Assembly (NCBI RefSeq): GCF_023715745.1
Contig: NZ_JAMBOV010000003.1
Span: forward strand, 310,001 to 374,000
Reading direction: 5' to 3'
Length of the DNA stretch: 64,000 nt
Source: Microbacterium oleivorans
GTDB lineage: Bacteria > Actinomycetota > Actinomycetes > Actinomycetales > Microbacteriaceae
Shown in pieces: positions 55,527 to 64,000 of the stretch. The position numbers were made by a program, and so were the translations under genes. Each line of letters opens with the position of its first letter. Within the stretch, counting starts at the first letter, position 1. The notes beneath the pieces are model-generated. The model was given only the letters and a program-made list of their open reading frames with translations. It had not been told where the DNA came from and searched no databases.

Positions 55527-56087
55527 ATGGCATCCACTGCAGACATCAAGAACGGCGTCGTCCTGTCCATCGACGGACAGCTCTGGAGCGTCGTCGAGTT
55601 CCAGCACGTGAAGCCCGGCAAGGGCGGTGCCTTCGTCCGCACCAAGCTCAAGAACGTCGTCTCGGGCAAGGTCGTCGACCGCACCTACAACGCGGGCGCG
55701 AAGATCGAGATCGAGAACGTCGACCGCCGCGACTTCACCTACCTCTACAACGACGGTGACAGCTACGTCTTCATGGACGTGTCGGACTACGACCAGCTGA
55801 GCGTGTCCTCGACGGTCGTCGGTGACGCCGCGAACTACCTGCTCGAGAACCAGCAGGTCCAGATCGCGCTGAACAACGGCAACCCGCTGTACGTCGAGAT
55901 GCCCGCGTCGGTCGTCCTCGAGATCACCTACACCGAGCCGGGCCTGCAGGGCGACCGTTCGTCGGCCGGCACGAAGCCCGCCACCCTCGAGACCGGCTAC
56001 GAGATCCAGGTCCCGCTCTTCGTCGAGCAGGGCACCAAGGTCAAGGTCGACACGCGCACCGGGGACTACCTCGGCCGCGTGAACTGA
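55527..56087 (+). CDS. efp: Elongation factor P
   Basis: 186-aa tRNA-mimicking factor that relieves ribosome stalling at polyproline. Domain I loop [15 protein letters not shown] (about 32-46) holds the tip Lys without the PXPP beta-hairpin seen in some lineages; domains II-III follow ([30 protein letters not shown]). nusB follows 7 nt after the stop. Confidence 0.97.
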   Translation: MASTADIKNGVVLSIDGQLWSVVEFQHVKPGKGGAFVRTKLKNVVSGKVVDRTYNAGAKIEIENVDRRDFTYLYNDGDSYVFMDVSDYDQLSVSSTVVGDAANYLLENQQVQIALNNGNPLYVEMPASVVLEITYTEPGLQGDRSSAGTKPATLETGYEIQVPLFVEQGTKVKVDTRTGDYLGRVN

Positions 56088-56094
56088 CCGACCG

Positions 56095-56502
56095 ATGAGC
56101 GCACGGAGCAAGGCGCGCAAGCGCGCCCTCGACATCCTGTACCAGTCGGACATCCGCGGCGACGACCTCGCCGTCACCCTCGCCGCCGAAGCGAAGCGCG
56201 CGGCCAGCGAGCCTGCGCGTGAGGCGTCGTGGCTGTACGCCCGCGAGATCGTCGACGGTGTCATCGACACGCAGAGCGAGATCGACGAGCAGATCGTCAC
56301 GCACGCCCGTGACTGGAAGCTCGAGCGGATGCCGGCGGTCGACCGCGCGATCCTGCGCATCGGTGTGTGGGAGATCCTTCACAACGACGACGTTCCGACG
56401 GCGGTCGCGATCGATGAGGCCGTCGAACTCGCGAAGGAGTTCTCGACCGACGACTCCGGCTCGTTCGTCCACGGCGTCCTGGCGCGCATCGCACGAAGCT
56501 GA
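56095..56502 (+). CDS. nusB: Transcription antitermination protein NusB
   Basis: 135-aa helical RNA-binding protein needed for rRNA transcription antitermination. ARSKARKRALDILYQSDIRG at the N-terminus and VDRAILRIGVWEILHNDDVPTAVAIDEAVELAKEFSTDDSGSFVHGVLARI in the C-terminal half match the family. Probably co-transcribed with efp. Convergent with the next gene (15 bp gap). Confidence 0.96.
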   Translation: MSARSKARKRALDILYQSDIRGDDLAVTLAAEAKRAASEPAREASWLYAREIVDGVIDTQSEIDEQIVTHARDWKLERMPAVDRAILRIGVWEILHNDDVPTAVAIDEAVELAKEFSTDDSGSFVHGVLARIARS

Positions 56503-56517
56503 GCCCGCTCCGTCGGA

Positions 56518-57036
56518 TCACCGCGCGGGGCGCGGGCCGACGAGGGTTCTCGTGCCGCGCCCGGCGCGCCGCACGACGAGTCCGGCACTAACGCCCAGCG
56601 CCAGGGAGAAGGCGGCGAAGCTCGCGTTAGCGAGCACGAGCCAGACGTCGGAGTCGCCACCTGTGACGGGCAGGACGCCGCCCAGATCGGCCAGCGACAT
56701 GCCGACGCCGAAGGCCAGGGCGAAGTAGACGGGCAGGCCGCAGGCCACCAGTGTGAGGTACGCCAGGGCGACCCACTCCGACCGGAACGCCCGGCTCCGC
56801 AGCGCGGTGACGAGTACGGCCACCGCGAGCGCGACCCCGCCGAGCGGGAGAGCGACGGCGAGCGGGGTGAAGACGGGCTCGCCTGCGGCGTCCGCGGCCG
56901 CGGCGATCTCAGCGAGGGTCTTCCCCGGCGTCGTGGACAGCGGCGTCAGGACCTGCGTGACGAGGTACATGAGTTGCGCGTAGAGGACGACGAGCACCGT
57001 CCCGGTCACCAGGATCGCCTCACGCCCACGTGCCAT
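56518..57036 (-). CDS. Hypothetical four-helix membrane protein
   Basis: 172-aa protein with about four hydrophobic segments (ILVTGTVLVVLYAQLMYLV, AVALPLGGVALAVAVLVTAL, WVALAYLTLVACGLPVYFAL, VLANASFAAFSLALGVSAGLVV) and a basic C-terminal tail. No family recognised. Start chosen at ATG 57036 because GGGGGA precedes it by about 6 nt; an in-frame ATG at 57054 is the alternative. Divergent from pyrR. Confidence 0.75.
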   Translation of the reverse strand: MARGREAILVTGTVLVVLYAQLMYLVTQVLTPLSTTPGKTLAEIAAAADAAGEPVFTPLAVALPLGGVALAVAVLVTALRSRAFRSEWVALAYLTLVACGLPVYFALAFGVGMSLADLGGVLPVTGGDSDVWLVLANASFAAFSLALGVSAGLVVRRAGRGTRTLVGPRPAR

Positions 57037-57090
57037 CTCATCCCCCCGGCTCATCCTGACATGTGGGCGCGGCGGTCGCCCGCGCGCCGC

Positions 57091-57148
57091 TAGACTGGAC
57101 GCACACAAGCAACCTTTAACACCGTCCTGTGAGGCGGAGAAGGGAGCG
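57091..57148 (+). promoter_or_regulatory. pyr operon promoter and PyrR-binding leader RNA
   Basis: -10 box TAGACT (57091-57096). The leader has GTCCTGTGAGGC at 57124-57135, an exact fit to the core RUCCNGNGAGGY of PyrR-binding RNA, flanked by CCG/CGG. The pyrR ribosome-binding site AGGGAG (57141-57146) lies just beyond, so PyrR binding would block translation rather than cause termination. Confidence 0.8.
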
Positions 57149-57152
57149 GCGG

Positions 57153-57683
57153 ATGACCTCGCGCATCGTCTTGCACGACAGCGACATCGCCCGCGCACTC
57201 ACGCGCATCTCTCACGAGATCCTCGAGTCGAACAAGGGCCCCGACGGGCTCGTGCTCCTCGGGATCCCGACCCGCGGCGTCACCCTCGCCGAACGGATCG
57301 CAGCGCTCATCGCCTCGTTCACGGGTGTGACCGTCCCGGTCGGCTCGCTCGACGTCACGATGTACCGCGACGACCTGCACCGGAACCCGACGCGCACGCC
57401 CCGCCCGACCGAGATCCCGGCTGACGGCATCGACGCGAAGACCGTGGTCCTCGTCGACGACGTGCTCTTCTCGGGCAGGTCCATCCGCGCCGCGCTGGAC
57501 GCGCTGCAGGACATCGGCCGTCCCGGCGTCGTGCGGCTCGCGATCCTCGTCGACCGCGGCCACCGCGAGCTGCCGATCCGCCCCGACTTCGTCGGCAAGA
57601 ACCTGCCGAGCTCGCGCGACGAGCGTGTGAACGTCCGCCTCGCCGACGTCGACGGCGCCGAGGAGGTGACCATCGCCTCATGA
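57153..57683 (+). CDS. pyrR: PyrR, pyrimidine operon RNA-binding regulator / uracil phosphoribosyltransferase
   Basis: 176-aa phosphoribosyltransferase-fold protein binding its own leader RNA in the presence of UMP. PRPP loop [21 protein letters not shown] (about 100-120), [15 protein letters not shown] (about 35-49), and [13 protein letters not shown] near the end. ATG 57153 chosen because the PyrR-site/ribosome-binding-site spacing fits it; a frame-open start at 57129 would lie inside the RNA motif. Coupled to pyrB (ATGA). Confidence 0.96.
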   Translation: MTSRIVLHDSDIARALTRISHEILESNKGPDGLVLLGIPTRGVTLAERIAALIASFTGVTVPVGSLDVTMYRDDLHRNPTRTPRPTEIPADGIDAKTVVLVDDVLFSGRSIRAALDALQDIGRPGVVRLAILVDRGHRELPIRPDFVGKNLPSSRDERVNVRLADVDGAEEVTIAS

Positions 57684-58651
57684 GGCACCTCCTCGACACC
57701 CGTACCCTCGCGCGCGAGGACGCCCTCCGCATCCTCGACGTCGCGGAGGACATGCGCGACACGCAGTCCCGCGAGATCAAGAAGCTGCCGACGCTTCGGG
57801 GCAAGACGGTCGTCAACCTCTTCTTCGAGGACTCGACGCGCACCCGGATCTCGTTCGAGGCGGCGGCCAAGCGGCTCTCCGCCGACGTCATCAACTTCTC
57901 GGCGAAGGGCTCGTCGGTCTCGAAGGGCGAATCGCTCCAGGACACGGCGCAGACCCTGCAGGCCATGGGGGCGGATGCGGTCGTCATCCGCCACGGCGCG
58001 TCCGGTGCCCCGCACACGCTCGCCACGAGCGGCTGGATCTCCGCCGGCGTCCTGAACGCCGGCGACGGGACGCACGAGCACCCGACGCAGGCGCTGCTCG
58101 ACGCCTTCACGATCCGCAAGCGCTTCTTCGGCGACGACAGCCGGGGACGCGATCTGTCGGGCCTGCACGTCGCGATCGTGGGGGACATCCTCCACTCCCG
58201 CGTCGCGCGGTCGAATGTGTGGCTCCTGACGACCCTCGGGGCCCGCGTCACCCTCGTGGCGCCGCCCACCCTCGTCCCGCAGGACGTGTCGGCCTGGCCG
58301 GTCACGGTCGTCTACGACCTCGATCAGGCGATCGCCGACGCCCCCGACGCGGTCATGATGCTGCGCATCCAGCTCGAGCGCATGAGCGCGGCCTATTTCC
58401 CGACTGAGCGGGAGTATTCGCGTCGCTGGGGATTGGATGCCGCGCGGATGGCCGCGCTTCCGACCGATAGCATTGTCATGCATCCCGGGCCCATGAACCG
58501 GGGTCTGGAGATCTCCGCCGACGCCGCCGATTCGCCACGCTCGACCGTTCTCGAACAGGTCGCGAACGGGGTGTCGGTGCGCATGGCGGCGCTCTACCTG
58601 CTCCTGGCGGGGGAGCGGTCCACGAACCACGCACAGGAGGAGGCCCGATGA
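57680..58651 (+). CDS. pyrB: Aspartate carbamoyltransferase catalytic subunit
   Basis: 323-aa enzyme joining carbamoyl phosphate and aspartate. [15 protein letters not shown] (about 52-66, phosphate loop), the catalytic-site Lys in [12 protein letters not shown] (about 80), [14 protein letters not shown] (about 134) and [10 protein letters not shown]. No pyrI regulatory subunit is present. Translationally coupled on both sides. Confidence 0.97.
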   Translation: MRHLLDTRTLAREDALRILDVAEDMRDTQSREIKKLPTLRGKTVVNLFFEDSTRTRISFEAAAKRLSADVINFSAKGSSVSKGESLQDTAQTLQAMGADAVVIRHGASGAPHTLATSGWISAGVLNAGDGTHEHPTQALLDAFTIRKRFFGDDSRGRDLSGLHVAIVGDILHSRVARSNVWLLTTLGARVTLVAPPTLVPQDVSAWPVTVVYDLDQAIADAPDAVMMLRIQLERMSAAYFPTEREYSRRWGLDAARMAALPTDSIVMHPGPMNRGLEISADAADSPRSTVLEQVANGVSVRMAALYLLLAGERSTNHAQEEAR

Positions 58652-59952
58652 GCGAGACCATCCTCATCCGCGGAGCGCGGATCGACGGCGGCATCGCCGC
58701 CGACATCCTGATCCGGGACGGTGTCATCGCCGAGCTGGGGTCCGGACTCAGCGCCGCGGGAGCACGGACGGTGGATGCCGACGGCCTGATCGCTCTGCCG
58801 GGACTCGTCGACCTGCACACCCACCTCCGCGAGCCCGGCTACGAGGCGTCCGAGACGATCCTCACCGGCTCGCGTGCGGCCGCCGCGGGCGGCTACACGA
58901 CGGTGTTCGCGATGCCGAACACCTCGCCCGTCGCCGACACCGCCGGTGTCGTGGAGCAGGAGCTCGCCCTCGGCGAATCGGCCGGGTACGTCCACGTGCA
59001 GCCGATCGGTGCGGTCACCGTCGGGCAGAGGGGCGAGCGTCTGGCGGAGCTCGGGGCGATGGCGTCCTCACGCGCCCGGGTCCGCGTCTTCAGCGACGAC
59101 GGCTTCTGCGTGTTCGATCCGCTCATCATGCGGCGTGCGCTGGAGTACGTGAAGTCCTTCGACGGCGTCGTCGCTCAGCACGCACAGGACCCCCGGCTCA
59201 CCGAGGGTGCGCAGATGAACGAGGGCACCGTGTCGGCCGAGCTCGGGCTCACCGGGTGGCCGGCCGTCGCCGAGGAGTCGATCATCGCGCGCGACGTCCT
59301 GCTCGCCGAGCACGTCGGTTCCCGCCTGCACGTGTGCCACCTCTCCACCGCGGGATCGGTCGACCTCATCCGGTGGGCGAAGAAGCGCGGCATCCACGTC
59401 ACCGCGGAGGTGACGCCCCACCACCTCCTTCTCACCGAGGACCTCGTGCGCGGGTACGACCCGCGCTTCAAGGTGAATCCGCCGCTGCGGCGCGACGAGG
59501 ACGTCCTCGCCGTCCGCGAGGGCCTCGCCGACGGCACGATCGACATCGTCGCCACCGACCACGCACCGCACCCGGCCGAGGCCAAGACGTGCGAGTGGCA
59601 GGCCGCCGCGAACGGCATGGTCGGACTCGAGTCCGCGCTCCGCGTCGTGCACGCCGCCATGATCGAGACCGGCCTGCTCGAGTGGGCCGACGTCGCGCGC
59701 GTCATGTCGACCGCCCCGGCGCGGATCGGCCGGCTCACCGACGCCGGCACCCCGCTCGCCGTCGGAGCGCCGGCATCCCTCACCCTTTACGACGCGGCCC
59801 CGGTCCGGGCGTTCGGCACGGATGACCTGCGCGGCCGCAGCGTCAACTCGCCGTACCTCGGCAGGGAACTGCCGGGCGAGGTCCGCGCGACGTTCTTCCG
59901 CGGTCGTCAGACCGTGACCGACGGCGCCGTCGTCGACGAGGTCGCCTCGTGA
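58648..59952 (+). CDS. pyrC: Dihydroorotase
   Basis: 434-aa zinc amidohydrolase. Metal motif [12 protein letters not shown] (about 51-62), QHAQD (about 175), [11 protein letters not shown] (about 228), and ATDHAPHP with the catalytic Asp (about 304-311). Class I type, as usual next to pyrB in actinobacteria. Confidence 0.96.
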   Translation: MSETILIRGARIDGGIAADILIRDGVIAELGSGLSAAGARTVDADGLIALPGLVDLHTHLREPGYEASETILTGSRAAAAGGYTTVFAMPNTSPVADTAGVVEQELALGESAGYVHVQPIGAVTVGQRGERLAELGAMASSRARVRVFSDDGFCVFDPLIMRRALEYVKSFDGVVAQHAQDPRLTEGAQMNEGTVSAELGLTGWPAVAEESIIARDVLLAEHVGSRLHVCHLSTAGSVDLIRWAKKRGIHVTAEVTPHHLLLTEDLVRGYDPRFKVNPPLRRDEDVLAVREGLADGTIDIVATDHAPHPAEAKTCEWQAAANGMVGLESALRVVHAAMIETGLLEWADVARVMSTAPARIGRLTDAGTPLAVGAPASLTLYDAAPVRAFGTDDLRGRSVNSPYLGRELPGEVRATFFRGRQTVTDGAVVDEVAS

Positions 59953-60482
59953 GCCGCGAGGCCGCCGTCCTCGTCATGGCGGCGGTCGCCGCGGTGCTGA
60001 TCCTCGCGGGGCTCCTCGCGTGGCGACGACGATCCCGGCGGGATGCGGGCCTGACCGCTCCCGTCGGCGAGGCTCCGGCCGGCGCGGTGACGCGGCTTCA
60101 GTCCGAGGGACTGTACGTCGCGACGACGCGTCACGACGAGCCGCTCGAGCGGCTCGCCATCCGCGGGCTGGCCTTCCGGTCCCGCGTCGACGTCACCGTC
60201 ACCGACCGCGGCGTCGCCCTCGACCTCACCGGCCAGCCGCGGGTCTTCCTCGGTGCGGACCGCCTCGTCGCCGCAGGACAGGCCACGGTCGCGATCGACC
60301 GGGTCGTCGAGCGCGACGGGCTCGTCCGGGTCGCGTGGACGACGCCGGAAGGCACCCTCGTCGACAGCTACCTCCGCCCGCAGGACACCTCGGCCCGCTC
60401 GCTCGCCGACGCGATCGTCCAGGTCCTCCCCGCCACCCCCACTCCCACCTCCCCCCAGCAGACTCCCGGAAGCGACGCATGA
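59949..60482 (+). CDS. PH-like domain membrane protein of the pyr operon
   Basis: 177-aa protein with an N-terminal membrane helix (about 6-24, [19 protein letters not shown]), a beta-rich PH-like domain (about 45-155) and a Pro/Thr-rich C-terminus. It corresponds in position to Rv1382 between pyrC and carA of M. tuberculosis. Function unknown; overlaps of 4 nt with both neighbours keep it in the translational chain. Confidence 0.85.
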   Translation: MSREAAVLVMAAVAAVLILAGLLAWRRRSRRDAGLTAPVGEAPAGAVTRLQSEGLYVATTRHDEPLERLAIRGLAFRSRVDVTVTDRGVALDLTGQPRVFLGADRLVAAGQATVAIDRVVERDGLVRVAWTTPEGTLVDSYLRPQDTSARSLADAIVQVLPATPTPTSPQQTPGSDA

Positions 60483-61642
60483 GCATTCAGAGATTCCAGG
60501 CTCCCGAACCCGCCGTCCTCGTCCTCGAAGACGGCTCCCGACACCCCGGCCACGCCTACGGGGCGCGCGGCACCACCCTCGGCGAGGTCGTCTTCGCCAC
60601 CGCGATGACCGGCTACCAGGAGACGATCACCGACCCGTCCTACGCGGGTCAGATCGTCCTGCAGACCGCACCCCACATCGGCAACACCGGCATGAACGGC
60701 GAGGACCACGAGTCCCGCCGCATCTGGGTGTCGGGCTACGTCGTGCGCGACCCTTCGCGCATCGTCTCGAGCTGGCGCGCCGACCACTCGCTCGAGGACG
60801 CCCTCGTCCGAGACGGCATCGTCGGCATCAGCGGTGTCGACACCCGCGCCGTGACCCGTGTCCTCCGTTCGGCCGGCTCCATGCGCGGCGGCGTCTTCTC
60901 GGGGGATGCCGCAGCCCTCGCCGATGACGAGCAGCTGCGCATCGTGCGCGAGGCACCCGAGATGAGCGGGCAGAACCTGTCCGCCGACGTCTCGGTGCCC
61001 GCCGCGGAGGTGACCCCCGCCGTCGGCGAGAAGATCGGCAATCTCGCGATCCTCGACCTCGGGGTGAAGCAGGCGACCGTGAACAACCTCGCGGCCCGCG
61101 GGTTCGAGGTCCACGTCCTGCCGCAGTCGATCACCTTCGCCGACGTCCAGGCGGTCGACCCCGTCGCCGTCTTCTATTCGAACGGTCCCGGTGACCCGGC
61201 GGCCTCCGATCGCCACGTCGCGCTGCTGCGCGAGGTGCTCGACGCCGGCTTGCCCTTCTTCGGCATCTGCTTCGGCAACCAGCTGTTCGGCCGCGCGCTG
61301 GGCTTCGGCACCTACAAGCTGCCGTTCGGCCACCGCGGCATCAACCAGCCCGTCCTCGACAAGACGACGGGCCGCGTCGAGATCACCGCGCACAACCACG
61401 GCTTCGCCGTCGACGCGCCGATCGAGGGCGTCGTCGACAGCCCGAACGGCTACGGGCGCGTCGAGGTGAGCCACGTCGGCCTCAACGACGACGTCGTGGA
61501 GGGCCTGCGCGCCCTCGACATCCCGGCGTTCAGCGTGCAGTACCACCCCGAGGCAGCCGCCGGTCCGCACGACGCCAACTACCTCTTCGACCGCTTCCGC
61601 GACCTCGTGATCGCCACTCAGGAGACGACCCAGAATGCCTAA
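60479..61642 (+). CDS. carA: Carbamoyl-phosphate synthase small subunit
   Basis: 387-aa glutaminase subunit supplying ammonia for carbamoyl phosphate. N-terminal ALVLEDG-type start with [24 protein letters not shown], then a class I amidotransferase with nucleophile Cys in [12 protein letters not shown] (about 264) and [12 protein letters not shown] with the His-Glu pair (about 350). ATG overlaps the upstream stop (ATGA); overlaps carB by 8 nt. Confidence 0.97.
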   Translation: MSIQRFQAPEPAVLVLEDGSRHPGHAYGARGTTLGEVVFATAMTGYQETITDPSYAGQIVLQTAPHIGNTGMNGEDHESRRIWVSGYVVRDPSRIVSSWRADHSLEDALVRDGIVGISGVDTRAVTRVLRSAGSMRGGVFSGDAAALADDEQLRIVREAPEMSGQNLSADVSVPAAEVTPAVGEKIGNLAILDLGVKQATVNNLAARGFEVHVLPQSITFADVQAVDPVAVFYSNGPGDPAASDRHVALLREVLDAGLPFFGICFGNQLFGRALGFGTYKLPFGHRGINQPVLDKTTGRVEITAHNHGFAVDAPIEGVVDSPNGYGRVEVSHVGLNDDVVEGLRALDIPAFSVQYHPEAAAGPHDANYLFDRFRDLVIATQETTQNA

Positions 61643-64000
61643 GCGCGACGACATCAACAGCGTCCTCGTCATCGGCTCCGGCCCGATCGTCATCGGTCAG
61701 GCCTGCGAGTTCGACTACTCCGGCACCCAGGCGTGCCGGGTGCTCCGCGAGGAGGGCGTGCGCGTCATCCTCGTGAATTCGAACCCGGCCACGATCATGA
61801 CCGACCCCGACTTCGCCGACGCCACCTACGTCGAGCCGATCACCCCCGAGGTCATCGAGACGATCATCGCGAAGGAGAAGCCCGACGCGATCCTCCCGAC
61901 CCTCGGTGGCCAGACCGCTCTGAACGCGGCGATGGCCCTCCACGACCGCGGCATCCTCGAGAAGTACGGCGTCGAGCTCATCGGCGCCAAGGTGGACGCC
62001 ATTCGCAAGGGCGAGGACCGGCAGGTCTTCAAGGAGCTCGTCCTGGAGTCCGGCGCGGATGTCGCCCGCAGCGTCATCGCCCACACGATGGACGACCTGC
62101 TCGCCGGTGCCGCCGAGCTCGGCTACCCGCTTGTGGTCCGTCCCTCCTTCACGATGGGCGGGCTCGGTTCGGGCTTCGCGTACAACGAGGAGGACCTCCG
62201 TCGCATCGGCGGCGCGGGTCTTCGTGACTCCCCGACGACCGAGGTGCTCCTGGAGGAGTCGATCCTCGGCTGGAAGGAGTACGAGCTCGAGCTCATGCGC
62301 GACACCGCCGACAACACGGTCGTCGTGTGCTCCATCGAGAACGTCGACCCGGTCGGCGTCCACACCGGCGACTCGATCACCGTCGCACCCGCGCTGACGC
62401 TCACCGACCGCGAGTACCAGAAGCTCCGCGACATCGGCATCGACATCATCCGCGCCGTGGGTGTCGACACCGGTGGCTGCAACATCCAGTTCGCCGTCGA
62501 CCCGGCGACCGGCCGGATCATCGTTATCGAGATGAACCCGCGCGTCTCGCGTTCGTCGGCGCTCGCCTCGAAGGCGACCGGCTTCCCGATCGCCAAGCTC
62601 GCCGCCAAGCTCGCGATCGGGTACCGCCTCGACGAGGTGCCCAACGACATCACGAAGGCGACGCCGGCCAGCTTCGAGCCGACCCTCGACTACGTCGTCG
62701 TGAAGGTGCCGCGGTTCAACTTCGAGAAGTTCCCCGCCGCCGACACCACCCTCACGACGACCATGAAGTCGGTCGGCGAGGCGATGGCCATCGGTCGCAA
62801 CTACACGACGGCGCTGCAGAAGGCACTCCGGTCGCTCGAGAAGCGCGGCTCCAGCTTCCACTGGGGACCCGAGGCGCGCTCCGTCGACGAGCTGCTCGAG
62901 ATCGCGAAGACGCCGACCGACGGTCGTATCGTCGTGCTGCAGCAGGCGCTCCGCAAGGGGGCGACGCTCGAGCAGGCCTTCGACGCGACCGCGATCGACC
63001 CGTGGTTCCTGGACCAGATGATCCTCATCAACGAGGTCGCCGACTACATCCGCGAGGCCGACGAGCTCACCGAGGACGTCCTGCGACTCGCCAAGGACCA
63101 CGGCTTCAGCGACGCCCAGATCGCGGAGCTCCGCGGGCTCGGCGAAGCGGACGTGCGCGGCATTCGCCACGGCTTCGGACTGCGCCCCGTGTACAAGACG
63201 GTCGACACGTGCGCGGGCGAGTTCCCGGCGCTCACGCCGTACCACTACTCCTCGTACGACCGTGAGACCGAGGTCACGCCCAGCGCGGGACGGAAGGTCG
63301 TCATCATCGGCTCGGGGCCCAACCGCATCGGCCAGGGCGTCGAGTTCGACTACTCGTGCGTGCACGCGTCCTTCGCGCTGTCGGATGCCGGCTTCGAGAC
63401 CATCATGGTCAACTGCAATCCCGAGACCGTCTCGACCGACTACGACACGAGCGACCGGCTGTACTTCGAGCCGCTGACACTCGAGGACGTGCTCGAGGTT
63501 CTGCACGCCGAGGCGCAGTCCGGCGAGATCGTCGGCGTCATCTGCCAGCTCGGCGGTCAGACCCCCCTCGGGCTCGCGAAGGGGATCGAGGCCGCCGGCT
63601 ACACCATCCTCGGTACCAAGCCGGCCGCTATCGACATCGCGGAGGAGCGCGAGCAGTTCTCGCAGCTGCTGGAGCGCGCCGGTCTCATGGCGCCGCGTCA
63701 CGGCACCGCCACCGACGAGGCCGGTGCGATCGCGATCGCCGAGGAGATCGGATACCCGGTGCTCGTCCGCCCGAGCTTCGTGCTCGGCGGTCGCGGCATG
63801 GAGATCGTGTACGACACCGAGAGCCTGCGCGACTACTTCGTCCGCATCGCCGACCAGGCGATCATCCGCGACGACGCGCCGCTGCTGGTCGACCGCTTCC
63901 TGGACGACGCCGTCGAGATCGACGTCGACGCTCTCTTCGACGGCGAGCAGCTCTACATCGGCGGCGTCATGGAGCACCTCGAGGAGGCCGGTATCCACTC
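61635..64000 (+). CDS. carB: Carbamoyl-phosphate synthase large subunit, 5' part (truncated by window)
   Basis: About 788 of an expected 1,090-1,100 residues. The first ATP-grasp synthetase half is complete ([52 protein letters not shown]), followed by the oligomerisation region and the start of the second half ([36 protein letters not shown]). It makes carbamoyl phosphate for pyrB and arginine synthesis. Confidence 0.97.
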   Translation, partial: MPKRDDINSVLVIGSGPIVIGQACEFDYSGTQACRVLREEGVRVILVNSNPATIMTDPDFADATYVEPITPEVIETIIAKEKPDAILPTLGGQTALNAAMALHDRGILEKYGVELIGAKVDAIRKGEDRQVFKELVLESGADVARSVIAHTMDDLLAGAAELGYPLVVRPSFTMGGLGSGFAYNEEDLRRIGGAGLRDSPTTEVLLEESILGWKEYELELMRDTADNTVVVCSIENVDPVGVHTGDSITVAPALTLTDREYQKLRDIGIDIIRAVGVDTGGCNIQFAVDPATGRIIVIEMNPRVSRSSALASKATGFPIAKLAAKLAIGYRLDEVPNDITKATPASFEPTLDYVVVKVPRFNFEKFPAADTTLTTTMKSVGEAMAIGRNYTTALQKALRSLEKRGSSFHWGPEARSVDELLEIAKTPTDGRIVVLQQALRKGATLEQAFDATAIDPWFLDQMILINEVADYIREADELTEDVLRLAKDHGFSDAQIAELRGLGEADVRGIRHGFGLRPVYKTVDTCAGEFPALTPYHYSSYDRETEVTPSAGRKVVIIGSGPNRIGQGVEFDYSCVHASFALSDAGFETIMVNCNPETVSTDYDTSDRLYFEPLTLEDVLEVLHAEAQSGEIVGVICQLGGQTPLGLAKGIEAAGYTILGTKPAAIDIAEEREQFSQLLERAGLMAPRHGTATDEAGAIAIAEEIGYPVLVRPSFVLGGRGMEIVYDTESLRDYFVRIADQAIIRDDAPLLVDRFLDDAVEIDVDALFDGEQLYIGGVMEHLEEAGIH

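Overview
The window is a gene-dense, high-GC actinobacterial chromosome segment. The organism is most likely a member of Microbacteriaceae, probably Microbacterium or a close relative. I infer this from the strong G/C-ending codon use, the actinobacterial backbone order (thrS-HIT, pdxST, yebC, ruvCAB, yajC-secDF, rel, alaS-ruvX-mltG-aro, efp-nusB, pyrRBC-carAB), small families I associate with this group (a DUF7882-like protein, DUF3000 next to an HRDC exonuclease), and many apparently leaderless gene starts. No search was run, so the genus is an inference. Apart from one frameshifted gene and one sparse 1-kb stretch, it is ordinary core chromosome. I see no CRISPR array, phage, transposon or integrase.

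Layout. 1-11.5 kb: 3' part of aconitase, dxs, an M1 aminopeptidase, then on the minus strand DUF3000, an HRDC/RNase D-like exonuclease and a fadA/fadB beta-oxidation pair. 11.5-18.7 kb: a membrane-anchored alpha/beta hydrolase, a RibD-like reductase, zapE, an ammonium transporter, an orphan sugar-binding lipoprotein behind a LacI-type operator, a DUF6098-like gene and a metallo-beta-lactamase-fold hydrolase. 18.7-20.8 kb: four tRNAs (Val-CAC; then Gly-GCC, Cys-GCA and Val-GAC as a cluster) followed by the least dense stretch, with a broken YciI-family gene and a DUF7882-like gene. 20.8-24.6 kb: YnfA, a secondary alcohol dehydrogenase, a double-ACT protein, an AlkD-like glycosylase and an ArsB/SLC13-type permease.

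24.6-45.9 kb: thrS preceded by a possible threonine-rich leader peptide, a HIT hydrolase, the vitamin B6 block (pdxY and a MocR regulator divergent from pdxST), yebC, ruvC, ruvAB with a LexA-like box, yajC-secD-secF, the ppGpp synthetase/hydrolase, a DUF349 protein, rarA, a Nudix-TPR-Nudix fusion and rpsD. 45.9-55.4 kb: a small membrane protein, alaS-ruvX-mltG and the shikimate cluster aroE-aroC-aroK-aroB-(GNAT)-aroQ. 55.5-64 kb: efp, nusB, a membrane protein on the minus strand, and the pyrimidine operon pyrR-pyrB-pyrC-PH-like gene-carA-carB, with a PyrR-binding RNA motif in its leader; carB runs off the end.

The main non-standard observations are: (i) a recurrent TANNNT-6/7 nt-start codon layout at about 14 gene starts; (ii) frequent use of the hexamer GGATGC and its complement GCATCC, sometimes as perfect palindromes and also outside genes; (iii) the Thr-codon leader before thrS; (iv) the Nudix-TPR-Nudix fusion; (v) regulatory boxes (GlnR-like before amt, LacI-type at the sugar-binding protein, LexA-like at ruvA).
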